46,967 nucleotides of DNA from Pseudomonas sp. (GCF_030696055.1 NZ_JAUYNP010000063.1:1-46967), one strand, 5' to 3'; numbered from the stretch's first letter, positions 19,335-27,719 are shown. Numbers and translations: made by a program. Notes: a model not told the origin generated them from the sequence alone.

Positions 19335-20001
19335 GGCCTGGGCGTTACTCAGACTGGCCAGCCCGCAGTTACCCATCGGTGGTTATAGCTATTCCCAGGG
19401 GCTGGAAATGGCCGTCGAACAAGGCCTGGTGCATAACGCCGCCAGCGCGAAAAGCTGGATCGCCGATCAGCTGCTGCTCAATCTGGCGCGCTTCGAAGCG
19501 CCGCTGTTGCTGGCTCACTGCCAGGCCGCCGCCGACAACGACTGGGCGCGCCTGCAGAGCCTGGCCGAGCAACAGCGCGCCAGCCGCGAAACCCGCGAGC
19601 TGCGCCTGGAAAGCCGGCAGATGGGCTATTCCCTGGAACAACTGCTGTGCGGCCTGCCCGAGCTGGATGCCCAGGCCCGCCAGCTGTTTAGCGAACTGGG
19701 GGAACCGGGCCTGGCAGTCGGTTGGGCCCTGGCCGCCCGCGCCTGGCAGATCGGCCCGCAGGACGCCCTGGCCGCCTGGCTGTGGGGCTGGCTGGAGAAC
19801 CAACTGGCAGTGCTGATGAAAACCCTGCCCCTGGGCCAGCAGGCCGCCCAGCGCCTGACCTCCGAACTCTTGCCCCTGCTCGAGCAGGCGCAGCAGCAGG
19901 CCAGCGCCATGCAACCCGAACACTGGGGCAGCGCCACCTTCGGCCTGGCCCTGGCGAGCATGGCGCACGAGCGCCAATACAGCCGTTTATTCCGCTCTTG
20001 A
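19327..20001 (+). CDS. ureF: Urease accessory protein UreF
   Basis: 224 residues from GTG 19327. UreF with UreD/UreH and UreG forms the complex that activates apo-urease; UreF acts as the GTPase-activating-like checkpoint. [18 protein letters not shown] is the conserved N-terminal signature, and the C-terminal segment [18 protein letters not shown] matches the UreG-binding tail of the family. Length is usual. It starts inside the stop region of the ureF fragment upstream and ends 16 nt before ureG. Its opening codons include TTA, rare in this GC-rich context and used where the upstream fragment has CTG. Confidence 0.95.
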   Translation: MNKAWALLRLASPQLPIGGYSYSQGLEMAVEQGLVHNAASAKSWIADQLLLNLARFEAPLLLAHCQAAADNDWARLQSLAEQQRASRETRELRLESRQMGYSLEQLLCGLPELDAQARQLFSELGEPGLAVGWALAARAWQIGPQDALAAWLWGWLENQLAVLMKTLPLGQQAAQRLTSELLPLLEQAQQQASAMQPEHWGSATFGLALASMAHERQYSRLFRS

Positions 20002-20017
20002 TAAGGAAGACTCGAAG

Positions 20018-20632
20018 ATGAACAGCCAACCCCTGCGCATTGGCATCGGCGGCCCGGTCGGTTCCGGCAAGACCGCCCTGACCCTGGCCCTGTGCCTGGC
20101 CCTGCGCGAGCGCTACAACCTGGCGGTGGTCACCAACGATATCTACACCCAGGAAGACGCGCAGTTTCTGGTGCGCCATGAGGCCCTGGCGCCGGAGCGG
20201 ATCATCGGCGTGGAAACCGGCGGCTGCCCACACACGGCCATCCGCGAAGACGCCTCGATCAACCTGGAAGCGGTGGATCAGCTCAACCGGCGCTTTCCCG
20301 GCCTGGACCTGATCATCGTCGAGTCCGGCGGCGACAACCTGTCGGCCACCTTCAGCCCGGAGCTGTCGGACCTGACCCTCTATGTGATCGACGTGTCCGC
20401 CGGCGACAAGCTGCCGCGCAAGGGCGGCCCGGGCATCTGCAAATCCGACCTGCTGGTGATCAACAAGATCGACCTGGCGCCGCTGGTCGGCGCCTCCCTC
20501 GAGGTGATGGAGCGCGACACCCTGAAGATGCGCGGCGACAAGCCCTTCGTCTTCAGCAACCAGAAGATCGGCCAGGGCTTGGATGAAATCATCGCCTTTA
20601 TCGAACGACACGGCATGTTGACTGCCGCCTGA
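20018..20632 (+). CDS. ureG: Urease accessory GTPase UreG
   Basis: 204 residues. SIMIBI-class GTPase that carries nickel and drives its insertion into urease with GTP hydrolysis. Walker A is [10 protein letters not shown] near residues 11-20, the switch region [13 protein letters not shown] is present, and NKID (G4) gives guanine specificity. The metal-binding Cys-Pro-His motif is seen in [13 protein letters not shown]. Preceded by AAGGAAG, 16 nt after ureF; hupE/ureJ follows at 20 nt, so ureE-(fragment)-ureF-ureG-hupE is one probable operon. All key residues are intact, so the maturation system should be functional if urease is encoded elsewhere. Confidence 0.97.
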   Translation: MNSQPLRIGIGGPVGSGKTALTLALCLALRERYNLAVVTNDIYTQEDAQFLVRHEALAPERIIGVETGGCPHTAIREDASINLEAVDQLNRRFPGLDLIIVESGGDNLSATFSPELSDLTLYVIDVSAGDKLPRKGGPGICKSDLLVINKIDLAPLVGASLEVMERDTLKMRGDKPFVFSNQKIGQGLDEIIAFIERHGMLTAA

Positions 20633-20652
20633 CTCAACGCAAGGAGCCTGTT

Positions 20653-21225
20653 ATGAACCTAGGTAAATCGCTGTTCGCCATTGCCCTGTTTCTCACCCCG
20701 GCCGCGGCCTTCGCCCATAGCGGCCACGACCACTCAGGGCTGATGGCCGGTCTGGCCCACCCGCTGTTCGGCCTCGACCATCTGCTGGCCATGCTCGCCG
20801 TCGGCCTGTGGGCCGCGCAGCAATCCGGCGCGGCGCGCTGGGCGCTGCCGCTGAGCTTTGTCGCCAGCATGCTGCTGGGCGGCCTGCTGGGTTTTAACGG
20901 CGTGCAACTGCCGTTGGTGGAAACCGGTATCGCCGCCTCGGTACTGGCCTTCGGCCTGTTGCTGGCCGTGGCCATACGTCTGCCGCTGGCGCTTTCCCTC
21001 GGCCTCACCGCGCTGTTCGCCCTTAGTCATGGCCTGGCCCACGGCCTGGAACTGCCGGAGCTGGCCAGCCCCTGGGGTTACGCCACAGGCTTCGTGGTTG
21101 CCACCGCCGCCCTGCATGCCAGCGGCTATGCCCTGGTGCGCCTGCTGCCACCAGCCGCCGCCCCTCTGCTGCGCCTGGCGGGTGCCGCCGCGGCGCTTAG
21201 CGGAGGCTGGCTGCTGGCCGGCTAA
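20653..21225 (+). CDS. ureJ: HupE/UreJ family nickel or cobalt permease
   Basis: 190 residues. Signal peptide to about residue 21 (ending AAAFA), then the exposed metal-binding start HSGHDHSG, followed by about six hydrophobic helices. HPLFGLDHLLAMLAVG is the family's conserved H-X4-D-H helix, and LSHGLAHGLELP repeats the metal-coordinating pattern. Members import Ni(II) or Co(II) across the inner membrane and are commonly the last gene in urease accessory operons. A good AAGGAG ribosome binding site precedes ATG 20653. The gap 21226-21436 after it holds part of a degenerate GTAGGG-type repeat near 21290 and no gene that I can support. Confidence 0.9.
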   Translation: MNLGKSLFAIALFLTPAAAFAHSGHDHSGLMAGLAHPLFGLDHLLAMLAVGLWAAQQSGAARWALPLSFVASMLLGGLLGFNGVQLPLVETGIAASVLAFGLLLAVAIRLPLALSLGLTALFALSHGLAHGLELPELASPWGYATGFVVATAALHASGYALVRLLPPAAAPLLRLAGAAAALSGGWLLAG

Positions 21226-21436
21226 GAGCGCATCTTTCTGGGTGCTGGACCAGCCGCGCGACGGCATGTCCAGCAAAAACCTTGCAACTGCGTAGGGCGA
21301 AGCCTTGTCCGCCCCCCTCTCCTAACTTGTCCGCAATCGTCTATTAGCTGTCGCTTTTCACCTCTCGCTCGGCGCAGCCTGCTTTGGCATAGTCGGCGCG
21401 CCTTACCGGACCCACCTTGCCCCTTTGGAAACCATC

Positions 21437-22348
21437 ATGCTGCGCCTCGCCCGCTTTCTGCTGATTCCCCTCGCACTGCTTGCCGTCACCCTGCTCGCCC
21501 TGGCCCAGACCAGCCGCCCGGCCAGCCAACCGGCGGTACTCGCCGCCTTCGGCGAACAGCCCCTGGTTATCGCCCATCGCGGCGGCCGGGGGCTGTGGCC
21601 GGAAAACAGTCTGTTGGCCTTCCAGCGCGCCAGCGACCTGGGTGTGGATATGTTGGAGATGGACCTGCGCCTGTCCAGTGACGGCGAGCTGATGGTGATC
21701 CACGACCGCACCCTGGGTCGCACCACCGATGGCCAAGGCCCGGTCGCCGCACTCAGCCGCGAGCAGTTGCAGGCCCTGGATGCGGGCTACCGCTGGAGCG
21801 CCGACGGTGGCCAGAGCTATCCCTATCGCGGCCAGGGCGTGCGCATTCCGACCTTCGCCGAGGTGCTCGAACGCTTCCCCGAGCAGGCCAAGGTGATAGA
21901 GATCAAGGTGCCGGATGTCGGCATGGAGGCGCAGCTGTGCGCGGCCCTAGAGGCGCACCAGCAGCGCGACCGGGTGATAGTCGGCAGCTTCTACGACCGC
22001 AGCCTGCAACTGTTCCGCGAACAGTGCCCGGGAGTGGCCACCTCGGCCGGCCCCGCCTCGGTACGCCTGCTGGTGGCGCTCAACTGGCTCGGCCTGGGCG
22101 GCCTGCTGTCGCCGTCCTACCAGGCACTGCAGATCCCCGAGCAACATGACGGCCTGCAGATCGCCAGCCCGCGCATGCTCCAGACCGCCCAGGAGCGCGG
22201 GCTTAACGTGCAGCTGTGGACCATCAACGAACAACCGAGCATGCGCCGCCTGTTCGACCTGGGCGCCCAGGCCCTGATCACCGACTACCCGGACCGCGCC
22301 CTGCAGGTGTTGGGGCGTTCGACCCGGATCGGCGCGCTGCCCGAATAA
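21437..22348 (+). CDS. glpQ: Glycerophosphodiester phosphodiesterase, exported
   Basis: 303 residues from ATG 21437, with GGAA upstream; a TTG four codons earlier overlaps that site. A hydrophobic N-terminus (about 6-26) acts as signal peptide or membrane anchor. The GDPD TIM-barrel motifs are clear: VIAHRGGRGLWPENS (catalytic His of the HR motif), LEMDLRLSSDGELMVIHD (E-x-D and second His) and VIEIKVPD for metal binding. It hydrolyses glycerophosphodiesters from phospholipid turnover to glycerol-3-phosphate and an alcohol. No glpT or other glycerol gene is near. The symbol is by family; a UgpQ-like role is also possible, though the N-terminal hydrophobic segment favours a periplasmic or membrane location. 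Confidence 0.85.
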   Translation: MLRLARFLLIPLALLAVTLLALAQTSRPASQPAVLAAFGEQPLVIAHRGGRGLWPENSLLAFQRASDLGVDMLEMDLRLSSDGELMVIHDRTLGRTTDGQGPVAALSREQLQALDAGYRWSADGGQSYPYRGQGVRIPTFAEVLERFPEQAKVIEIKVPDVGMEAQLCAALEAHQQRDRVIVGSFYDRSLQLFREQCPGVATSAGPASVRLLVALNWLGLGGLLSPSYQALQIPEQHDGLQIASPRMLQTAQERGLNVQLWTINEQPSMRRLFDLGAQALITDYPDRALQVLGRSTRIGALPE

Positions 22349-22426
22349 GCCGCGCAAGTCTGGACAAAAAACCACCAACCACGTTCAGGCCTTGCTAGGC
22401 ATGGCCTGAACGCAGGCGTACGCAGC

Positions 22427-22865
22427 TTATCCACAGAACGCTCCACAGCAATCCGGGATAAGTCTCCACTGCCCCTTCCTCATTCCTGACAATCCCTTGA
22501 AATACCTCGATTATTTCTTGACTCAGGGATGTCTGCATGCCGCCTCGGCCAGCCTAGCAAGACTGATCAAAAAGCAACCAGACAGCGCAAAAGCACGGCA
22601 TCCGGGGCCTCCAGCCAGGCATACCAGAGTTATCAACAGCTCTACCCACAATAGCCGTGGACAACTTCACGGCTACCCCATCCGATCCTGAATAACCAGA
22701 CTAACTTGCTGTTTTAACGATAAAAAATCGCCTGATCAAAAAACACACAGGTCGTGCAAAAAGCCGCAGGACTAGGGCCGCAAGCGCCTGCACCCACCTT
22801 ATCCACAGTTCGCTCCACAGTCTTTGTGCACAACTCCGTGACGTTAGCCGAAGGCCTGTGCACAA
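22427..22865. promoter_or_regulatory. Cluster of DnaA boxes in a gene-poor region
   Basis: The stretch 22349-23208 holds no gene I can support except a doubtful small ORF. It contains two perfect TTATCCACA boxes (22427-22435, 22799-22807), one TTATCAACA (22630-22638), and weaker ones: TTGTCCACG on the minus strand (22656-22664), TTGTGCACAA (22824-22833, readable both ways) and TTGTGCACA on the minus strand (22857-22865). The two perfect boxes sit in a repeated context TTATCCACAG-NN-CGCTCCACAG. An A-rich run with GATAAAAAATCG lies between (22719-22745). A perfect stem CGTTCAGGCC/GGCCTGAACG at 22382-22412 precedes the cluster. Confidence 0.55.
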
Positions 22866-22966
22866 CCCGGCCCCAGCCAGCGGCTATGGACCCCATCGAG
22901 ATAATCAACAGGCCAGTTGCGCTCGGCAGACGTAGCGTGGTGGACATCAATAACTGGAGAAGCCCC

Positions 22967-23041
22967 ATGGCCATTAATGAACTGTTACGCCGCCTGCTCG
23001 CCGCCTACGCCAGTGGGGGCGCTGGCCGCAGCCACGACTGA
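22967..23041 (+). CDS. Possible small protein of 24 residues
   Basis: ATG 22967 is preceded by TGGAGAAG and opens a short frame beginning MAINELLRRLLAAYASG and ending RSHD. An amphipathic helix is plausible. It lies just downstream of the DnaA-box cluster. I do not recognise it for certain; the start looks like that of small pseudomonad zinc-ribbon proteins, so it might be a truncated remnant. From its stop to 23208 nothing else is supported. Confidence 0.25.
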   Translation: MAINELLRRLLAAYASGGAGRSHD

Positions 23042-23208
23042 GCGCGCCCCCGCCTCGCCGCTGCTCTCCGGCCCCCGCGCAAAAGCTCGCCGGCTGCCTA
23101 TGGCCGCGACCTGCGGACTCACGTATAAGTCTGCCGAACCGCCGCCAGGCTGCTCGGCGCCGGTTCCCTTCTGCATAAAGCTATAGAAATAGACAAGGAA
23201 CCTTCTCC

Positions 23209-24150
23209 ATGGCCGGCGCTAGCCTGTTAACCCTGCTCGATGACATCGCCACCGTACTCGACGACGTGGCGGTGATGACCAAAGTCGCGGCGAAGAAGAC
23301 CGCCGGTGTACTGGGCGACGATCTGGCGCTGAATGCCCAGCAGGTCAGCGGCATACGCGCCGAACGCGAGCTGCCGGTGGTGTTTGCGGTGGCCCTGGGC
23401 TCGTTGAAGAACAAACTGATTCTGGTGCCGGCCGCCCTGCTGATCAGCGCCCTCGCGCCTTGGGCGATCATCCCACTGCTGATGTTCGGCGGCGCCTTCC
23501 TCTGTTACGAGGGTTTCGAGAAACTCGCGCACAAGTTTCTCCACAGCAAAGCCGAAGATCAGGCGCAGCACGCAGAACTGCTGCACGCCATCGCCGACCC
23601 GCAGGTGGATATGCTGGCCTTCGAGAAGGACAAGATCCGCGGCGCGATCCGCACCGACTTTATCCTCTCTGCGGAAATCATCGCCATCACCCTGGGCACA
23701 GTGGCGGCCGCCAGCTTCACCCAGCAGGTGGTGGTGCTGTCCGGCATCGCCCTGGTGATGACCCTAGGCGTCTACGGCCTGGTGGCCGGCATAGTCAAAC
23801 TGGATGACGCCGGCCTGTATCTGAACCAGCGCAGCGGCGCGGGCCTGTTCGGCCGTCTGCAACGGGCCCTGGGCCGCGGTCTGCTGCTGACCGCCCCGCA
23901 CCTGATGAAAGGTCTGTCGATTCTCGGCACCGCGGCGATGTTTATGGTCGGTGGCGGTATCCTCACCCATGGCGTGCATGCCGCCCAGGAGTGGATTGAG
24001 CAACTGGCGCAGAGCGTCGCGGCCAATAGCGCCCTGCTGGCCGCCTTGCTACCGACCCTGGCCAATGCCCTGGTGGGCATAGCCGCCGGGGCCGTGGCCC
24101 TGGCCCTGGTCAGCCTGGCCACGCGCGTCTGGAAAGCCGTCAAAGGCTAA
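23209..24150 (+). CDS. DUF808 (YedI) family inner-membrane protein
   Basis: 313 residues. [42 protein letters not shown] is cut here into its recognisable parts: the [13 protein letters not shown] start and [12 protein letters not shown] are the DUF808 signature. Hydrophobic helices lie at about 64-92, 150-170, 180-205, 235-260 and 275-305. The family (E. coli YedI) is of unknown function. AAGGAA precedes ATG 23209. It is monocistronic as far as seen; a gap of 230 bp follows before cbrX. Confidence 0.88.
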   Translation: MAGASLLTLLDDIATVLDDVAVMTKVAAKKTAGVLGDDLALNAQQVSGIRAERELPVVFAVALGSLKNKLILVPAALLISALAPWAIIPLLMFGGAFLCYEGFEKLAHKFLHSKAEDQAQHAELLHAIADPQVDMLAFEKDKIRGAIRTDFILSAEIIAITLGTVAAASFTQQVVVLSGIALVMTLGVYGLVAGIVKLDDAGLYLNQRSGAGLFGRLQRALGRGLLLTAPHLMKGLSILGTAAMFMVGGGILTHGVHAAQEWIEQLAQSVAANSALLAALLPTLANALVGIAAGAVALALVSLATRVWKAVKG

Positions 24151-24380
24151 GCCAAAGACTCAAGCGCCACCTGCAGAATCATGGCTGCCGCCGCGTATCA
24201 CCTCGCGCAGCGGCGACCCGCGGCAAAATCACAGTCCAGGCCTGGTTATGCAACTCAAGTAGCACCTAGGTATAAAAGCCAGACCCATCCGCCACCAGCC
24301 CGTCACCCCGAGTCACCGCCCGCCTACGCAGAGCCGCGCGCATCCGTTACCATCGCCGCACCCTTGCGAAGAGATGCGGC

Positions 24381-24557
24381 ATGTATATCTACCGATTGGT
24401 TCTGATCCTGGTGGTGGGGATCTACCTGTTCTCCCCGGCCATCATGGACTGGTGGATCGACCCCAATGGCGCCTGGTACCGGCCCTACCTGCTGTGGCTG
24501 ATCCTTATAGTCGTGACCTTTATCCTTCAGAGCCAACGCGATGCCGATGAACTCTAA
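24381..24557 (+). CDS. cbrX: Small membrane protein CbrX, upstream partner of cbrA
   Basis: 58 residues (MYIYRLVLILVVGIYLFSPA...QSQRDADEL), with GAAGAG 9 nt upstream of ATG 24381. Two hydrophobic helices, about 4-22 and 35-50, with a WW-DP-GAWYRPY loop between them and a charged tail SQRDADEL. In other pseudomonads the gene before cbrA, called cbrX, overlaps the cbrA start and couples its translation. Here the tail of cbrX overlaps not cbrA but a further small ORF by 17 nt; two such ORFs separate it from cbrA. The protein's own function is not established. Confidence 0.85.
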   Translation: MYIYRLVLILVVGIYLFSPAIMDWWIDPNGAWYRPYLLWLILIVVTFILQSQRDADEL

Positions 24558-24630
24558 GCCGCAGCAGCGCAACCCCGTGACCGCTCTTTATCTTTATTCG
24601 CAGAGCCAGCGCGATGCCGACAAACTCTGA
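24541..24630 (+). CDS. Relay micro-ORF 1 between cbrX and cbrA
   Basis: 29 codons from ATG 24541, which lies in the last six codons of cbrX (17-nt overlap). The product starts MPMNSKPQQRNP and ends VTALYLYSQSQRDADKL, resembling the cbrX tail. No ribosome binding site is evident, so translation would rely on ribosomes that finish cbrX and restart. It overlaps micro-ORF 2 by exactly 17 nt. The frame is shifted by one relative to cbrX. Whether the peptide has a function or only passes ribosomes along is unknown. Confidence 0.6.
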   Translation: MPMNSKPQQRNPVTALYLYSQSQRDADKL

Positions 24631-24686
24631 TCAGCACCGGCGCACCCCCGTGACCGCCCTCTATCTTTATTCGCAGAGCCAACGTG
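24541..24686 (+). repeat. Two 73-bp tandem units spanning the cbrX/cbrA junction
   Basis: Units 24541-24613 and 24614-24686 are directly adjacent and agree at about 61 of 73 positions. Each starts at an ATG; the same ATG context recurs at cbrA (24687). The first half of a unit resembles the beginning of cbrA, the second half the end of cbrX, so the unit is a duplicated gene junction. As 73 is not a multiple of 3, each unit moves the next start one frame on. Confidence 0.85.
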
Positions 24687-24703
24687 ATGCTGACGAGCTT
24701 TAG
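24614..24703 (+). CDS. Relay micro-ORF 2 between cbrX and cbrA
   Basis: 29 codons from ATG 24614, within the end of micro-ORF 1. The product starts MPTNSDQHRRTP and ends VTALYLYSQSQRDADEL. VTALYLYSQSQRDAD is identical to micro-ORF 1 although several codons differ only in the third base (GCT/GCC, CTT/CTC, CAG/CAA, CGC/CGT, GCC/GCT). Its stop codon TAG 24701-24703 lies 17 nt into cbrA (ATG 24687), reproducing the usual cbrX-cbrA overlap. Confidence 0.6.
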   Translation: MPTNSDQHRRTPVTALYLYSQSQRDADEL

Positions 24704-27641
24704 CCTGAGCCAGCTGATCCTGATCAGCGCCGCCTACCTGCTGGTGCTGTTCGGCGTGGCCTGGATCAGCGAACACGGCTTGATCCCGCGCTGGGTCATC
24801 CGCCACCCGCTGACCTACACCCTGTCGCTGGGCGTATATGCCAGCGCCTGGGCCTACTACGGCACAGTGGGCCTGGCCTACCAATACGGCTACGGCTTTC
24901 TCGCCAGTTACTTGGGGGTATCCGGGGCCTTTCTGCTGGCGCCGGTGCTGCTCTACCCGATTCTGCGCATCACCCGCACCTACCAGCTGTCGTCCCTGGC
25001 CGATCTGTTCGCCTTCCGCTTTCGCAGCACCTGGGCCGGCGCGCTGAGCACGGTGTTTATGCTGATCGGCGTGCTGCCGCTGCTGGCCCTGCAGATCCAG
25101 GCGGTGGCCGACTCCATCGGCATCCTCACCCGCGAGCCGGTGCAGGAACGGGTGGCCATGGCCTATTGCGGCCTGATCATCCTCTTCACCATCCTGTTCG
25201 GCGCCCGCCATATCGCCACCCGGGAGAAACACGAGGGCCTGGTGTTCGCCATCGCCTTCGAGTCGATCGTCAAGCTGGTGGCCATCAGCATCATCGGCCT
25301 CTATGCGCTGTATGGCGTATTCGATGGCCCGCAGGACCTGCAGCACTGGCTGGTGCAGAACCAGGACTCCCTGACCAGCCTGCACACCCCGCTGCAGGAA
25401 GGCCCCTGGCGCACCTTGCTGCTGGTGTTCTTCGCCTCGGCCATCGTCATGCCGCACATGTACCACATGACCTTTACCGAGAACCTCAACCCGCGCGCCA
25501 TGGTCAGCGCCAGCTGGGGTCTGCCGCTGTTCCTGCTGCTGATGAGCCTGGCGGTGCCGCTGATTCTCTGGGCCGGGCTCAAGCTGGGTGCCACCACCAA
25601 CCCGGAATACTTCACCCTCGGCGTCGGCATCGCGGTAAACAGCCAGACCCTGGCGCTGATCGCCTACGTCGGCGGCCTGTCGGCCTCCAGCGGGCTGATC
25701 ATAGTCAGCACCCTGGCGCTGTCGGGCATGGTGCTCAACCACGTGGTGCTGCCGCTGTACCAGCCGCCCGCCGAAGGCAATATCTACCGCTGGCTGAAGT
25801 GGACCCGGCGCGCGCTGATTTTGATGATCATCATGGCCGGCTATGGCTTCTACCTGCTGCTGGGGGCCGAACAGGACCTGGCCAACCTCGGCATAGTCGC
25901 CTTCGTCGCCACCCTGCAGTTCCTCCCCGGCGTACTCTCGGTGCTGTACTGGCCAACCGCCAACCGCAAAGGCTTTATCGCCGGCCTGCTGGCCGGTATC
26001 GGCGTCTGGGTGCTGAGCATGCTGTTGCCGATGATCGGCAACTTGCAGGGTTTCTACCTGCCCTGGTTCAACGTCATCTATGTGCTGGATGACAGCAGCT
26101 GGCACCTGGCTGCCATAGGTTCGCTGGCGGCCAACGTGCTGGTGTTCACCCTGGTCTCACTGTTCACCGAAGCCAGCGATGAAGAAAAAAGCGCCGCCGA
26201 AGCCTGCGCTGTAGATAACGTGCGCCGCCCGCAACGGCGTGAGCTGCTGGCGGCCTCGCCCCAGGAATTCGCCACCCAACTGGCCAAGCCCCTGGGCGCA
26301 CGGACCGCCCAGCATGAAATCGAGCAGGCCCTGCGCGACCTGCACCTGCCCTTCGATGAACGCCGCCCCTATGCCCTGCGCCGCCTGCGCGACCGCATCG
26401 AGGCCAACCTCTCCGGCCTGATGGGCCCCAGCGTGGCCCAGGACATAGTCGAGACCTTCCTGCCCTATAAGGCCGGCAGCGAAACCTATGTCACCGAAGA
26501 CATCCACTTTATCGAGAGCCGCCTAGAGGACTATCACTCGCGCCTCACGGGCCTGGCCGCCGAGCTCGACACCCTGCGCCGCTACCACCGCCAAACCCTG
26601 CAGGAGCTGCCCATGGGCGTCTGCTCCCTGGCCAAGGATCAGGAGATCCTGATGTGGAACAAGGCCATGGAAGAGCTCACCGAAATTCCCGCGCAGCACG
26701 TGGTCGGCTCGCGCCTGACCAGCCTCGGCGAACCCTGGCGCGGCCTGCTGCAGAATTTTATCGAGCTGCCCGACGAGCACCTGCACAAGCAACGCCTGGC
26801 CCTCGATGGCCAGACCCGCTGGCTCAACCTGCACAAGGCGGCCATCGACGAGCCCCTGGCGCCGGGCAATAGCGGCCTGGTGCTGCTGGTCGAGGACCTT
26901 ACCGAAACCCAGCTGCTGGAAGACAAGCTGGTGCACTCCGAGCGCCTGGCCAGCATTGGCCGACTGGCCGCCGGGGTGGCCCACGAGATCGGCAACCCCA
27001 TCACCGGCATCGCCTGCCTGGCGCAGAACCTGCGCGAGGAGCGCGAAGGCGACGGCGAACTGACCGAGATCAGCGAGCAGATCATCGAGCAGACCAAACG
27101 CGTCTCGCGCATCGTCCAGTCGCTGATGAGCTTCGCCCATTCCGGCAGCCATCAGAACAGCGAAGAGCCGGTGTGCCTGGCCGACGTGGCGCGTGACGCC
27201 ATCGCCCTGCTGGCGCTCAACCGGCGCAGCGTCGAGGTGCAATTCTTCAACCTGTGCGACCCCGAGCACTGGGCCTGCGGCGACTCGCAACGCCTGGCCC
27301 AGGTGCTGATCAACCTGCTGTCCAACGCCCGCGACGCCTCCCCGCCCGGGGCGGCGATCCGGGTCAAGAGCGAGGCCTTCGAGCACACCGTCGACCTGAT
27401 AGTCGAGGACGAAGGCAGCGGCATTCCCAAGGCCATCATCGATCGCCTGTTCGAACCCTTCTTCACCACCAAGGACCCGGGCAAAGGGACGGGGCTGGGC
27501 CTTGCACTGGTCTATTCGATCGTGGAAGAGCATTATGGACAGATAACAATCGACAGCCCGGCCGACCCCGAGCAACAGCGTGGCACCCGCATCCGGGTCA
27601 GCCTGCCGCGGCATGTCGAGGCGACGTCCATAGCGACTTAA
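24687..27641 (+). CDS. cbrA: Sensor histidine kinase CbrA with transporter-like domain
   Basis: 984 residues from ATG 24687. The N-terminal half (about 1-500) is a sodium/solute symporter (SLC5-like) domain of about 13 membrane helices; then a STAC-like linker, a PAS domain (about 630-740, LPMGVCSLAKDQEILMWN), the HisKA domain with phospho-acceptor His766 in VAHEIGNPITGI, and a HATPase domain with NLLSNARDASPPG (N box) and GKGTGLGLALVYSIVEEHYG (G boxes). CbrA with CbrB controls the carbon/nitrogen balance and use of amino acids, histidine among the suggested ligands. Its start lies in the stop region of the last relay micro-ORF rather than directly in cbrX, so its translation may depend on a chain of reinitiations. 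Confidence 0.96.
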   Translation: MLTSFSLSQLILISAAYLLVLFGVAWISEHGLIPRWVIRHPLTYTLSLGVYASAWAYYGTVGLAYQYGYGFLASYLGVSGAFLLAPVLLYPILRITRTYQLSSLADLFAFRFRSTWAGALSTVFMLIGVLPLLALQIQAVADSIGILTREPVQERVAMAYCGLIILFTILFGARHIATREKHEGLVFAIAFESIVKLVAISIIGLYALYGVFDGPQDLQHWLVQNQDSLTSLHTPLQEGPWRTLLLVFFASAIVMPHMYHMTFTENLNPRAMVSASWGLPLFLLLMSLAVPLILWAGLKLGATTNPEYFTLGVGIAVNSQTLALIAYVGGLSASSGLIIVSTLALSGMVLNHVVLPLYQPPAEGNIYRWLKWTRRALILMIIMAGYGFYLLLGAEQDLANLGIVAFVATLQFLPGVLSVLYWPTANRKGFIAGLLAGIGVWVLSMLLPMIGNLQGFYLPWFNVIYVLDDSSWHLAAIGSLAANVLVFTLVSLFTEASDEEKSAAEACAVDNVRRPQRRELLAASPQEFATQLAKPLGARTAQHEIEQALRDLHLPFDERRPYALRRLRDRIEANLSGLMGPSVAQDIVETFLPYKAGSETYVTEDIHFIESRLEDYHSRLTGLAAELDTLRRYHRQTLQELPMGVCSLAKDQEILMWNKAMEELTEIPAQHVVGSRLTSLGEPWRGLLQNFIELPDEHLHKQRLALDGQTRWLNLHKAAIDEPLAPGNSGLVLLVEDLTETQLLEDKLVHSERLASIGRLAAGVAHEIGNPITGIACLAQNLREEREGDGELTEISEQIIEQTKRVSRIVQSLMSFAHSGSHQNSEEPVCLADVARDAIALLALNRRSVEVQFFNLCDPEHWACGDSQRLAQVLINLLSNARDASPPGAAIRVKSEAFEHTVDLIVEDEGSGIPKAIIDRLFEPFFTTKDPGKGTGLGLALVYSIVEEHYGQITIDSPADPEQQRGTRIRVSLPRHVEATSIAT

Positions 27642-27719
27642 ACCAGCTACTAGAGAACCCGCCAGCGAGGTCGAGACGACCCCGCTCAGGGCTTCCGAGA
27701 CCGTCGAGAGACCGAATTA

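Noticed and set aside
22497-22691. 64-codon ORF in the DnaA-box region
   Set aside because: Starts with TTG without a ribosome binding site and has no recognisable feature.
22427-22865. Chromosomal origin oriC
   Set aside because: DnaA boxes are present, but dnaA, dnaN, rpmH, gidA or parAB are not near; kept only as a possible DnaA-binding locus.
24541-24703. CRISPR-like or simple satellite repeat
   Set aside because: Only two adjacent units without spacers; the unit is a duplicated gene junction with open reading frames.
24594-26105. Minus-strand ORF of 503 codons opposite cbrA
   Set aside because: Low-complexity Gln/His/Gly-rich translation, fully antisense to a conserved gene; a GC-rich shadow frame.
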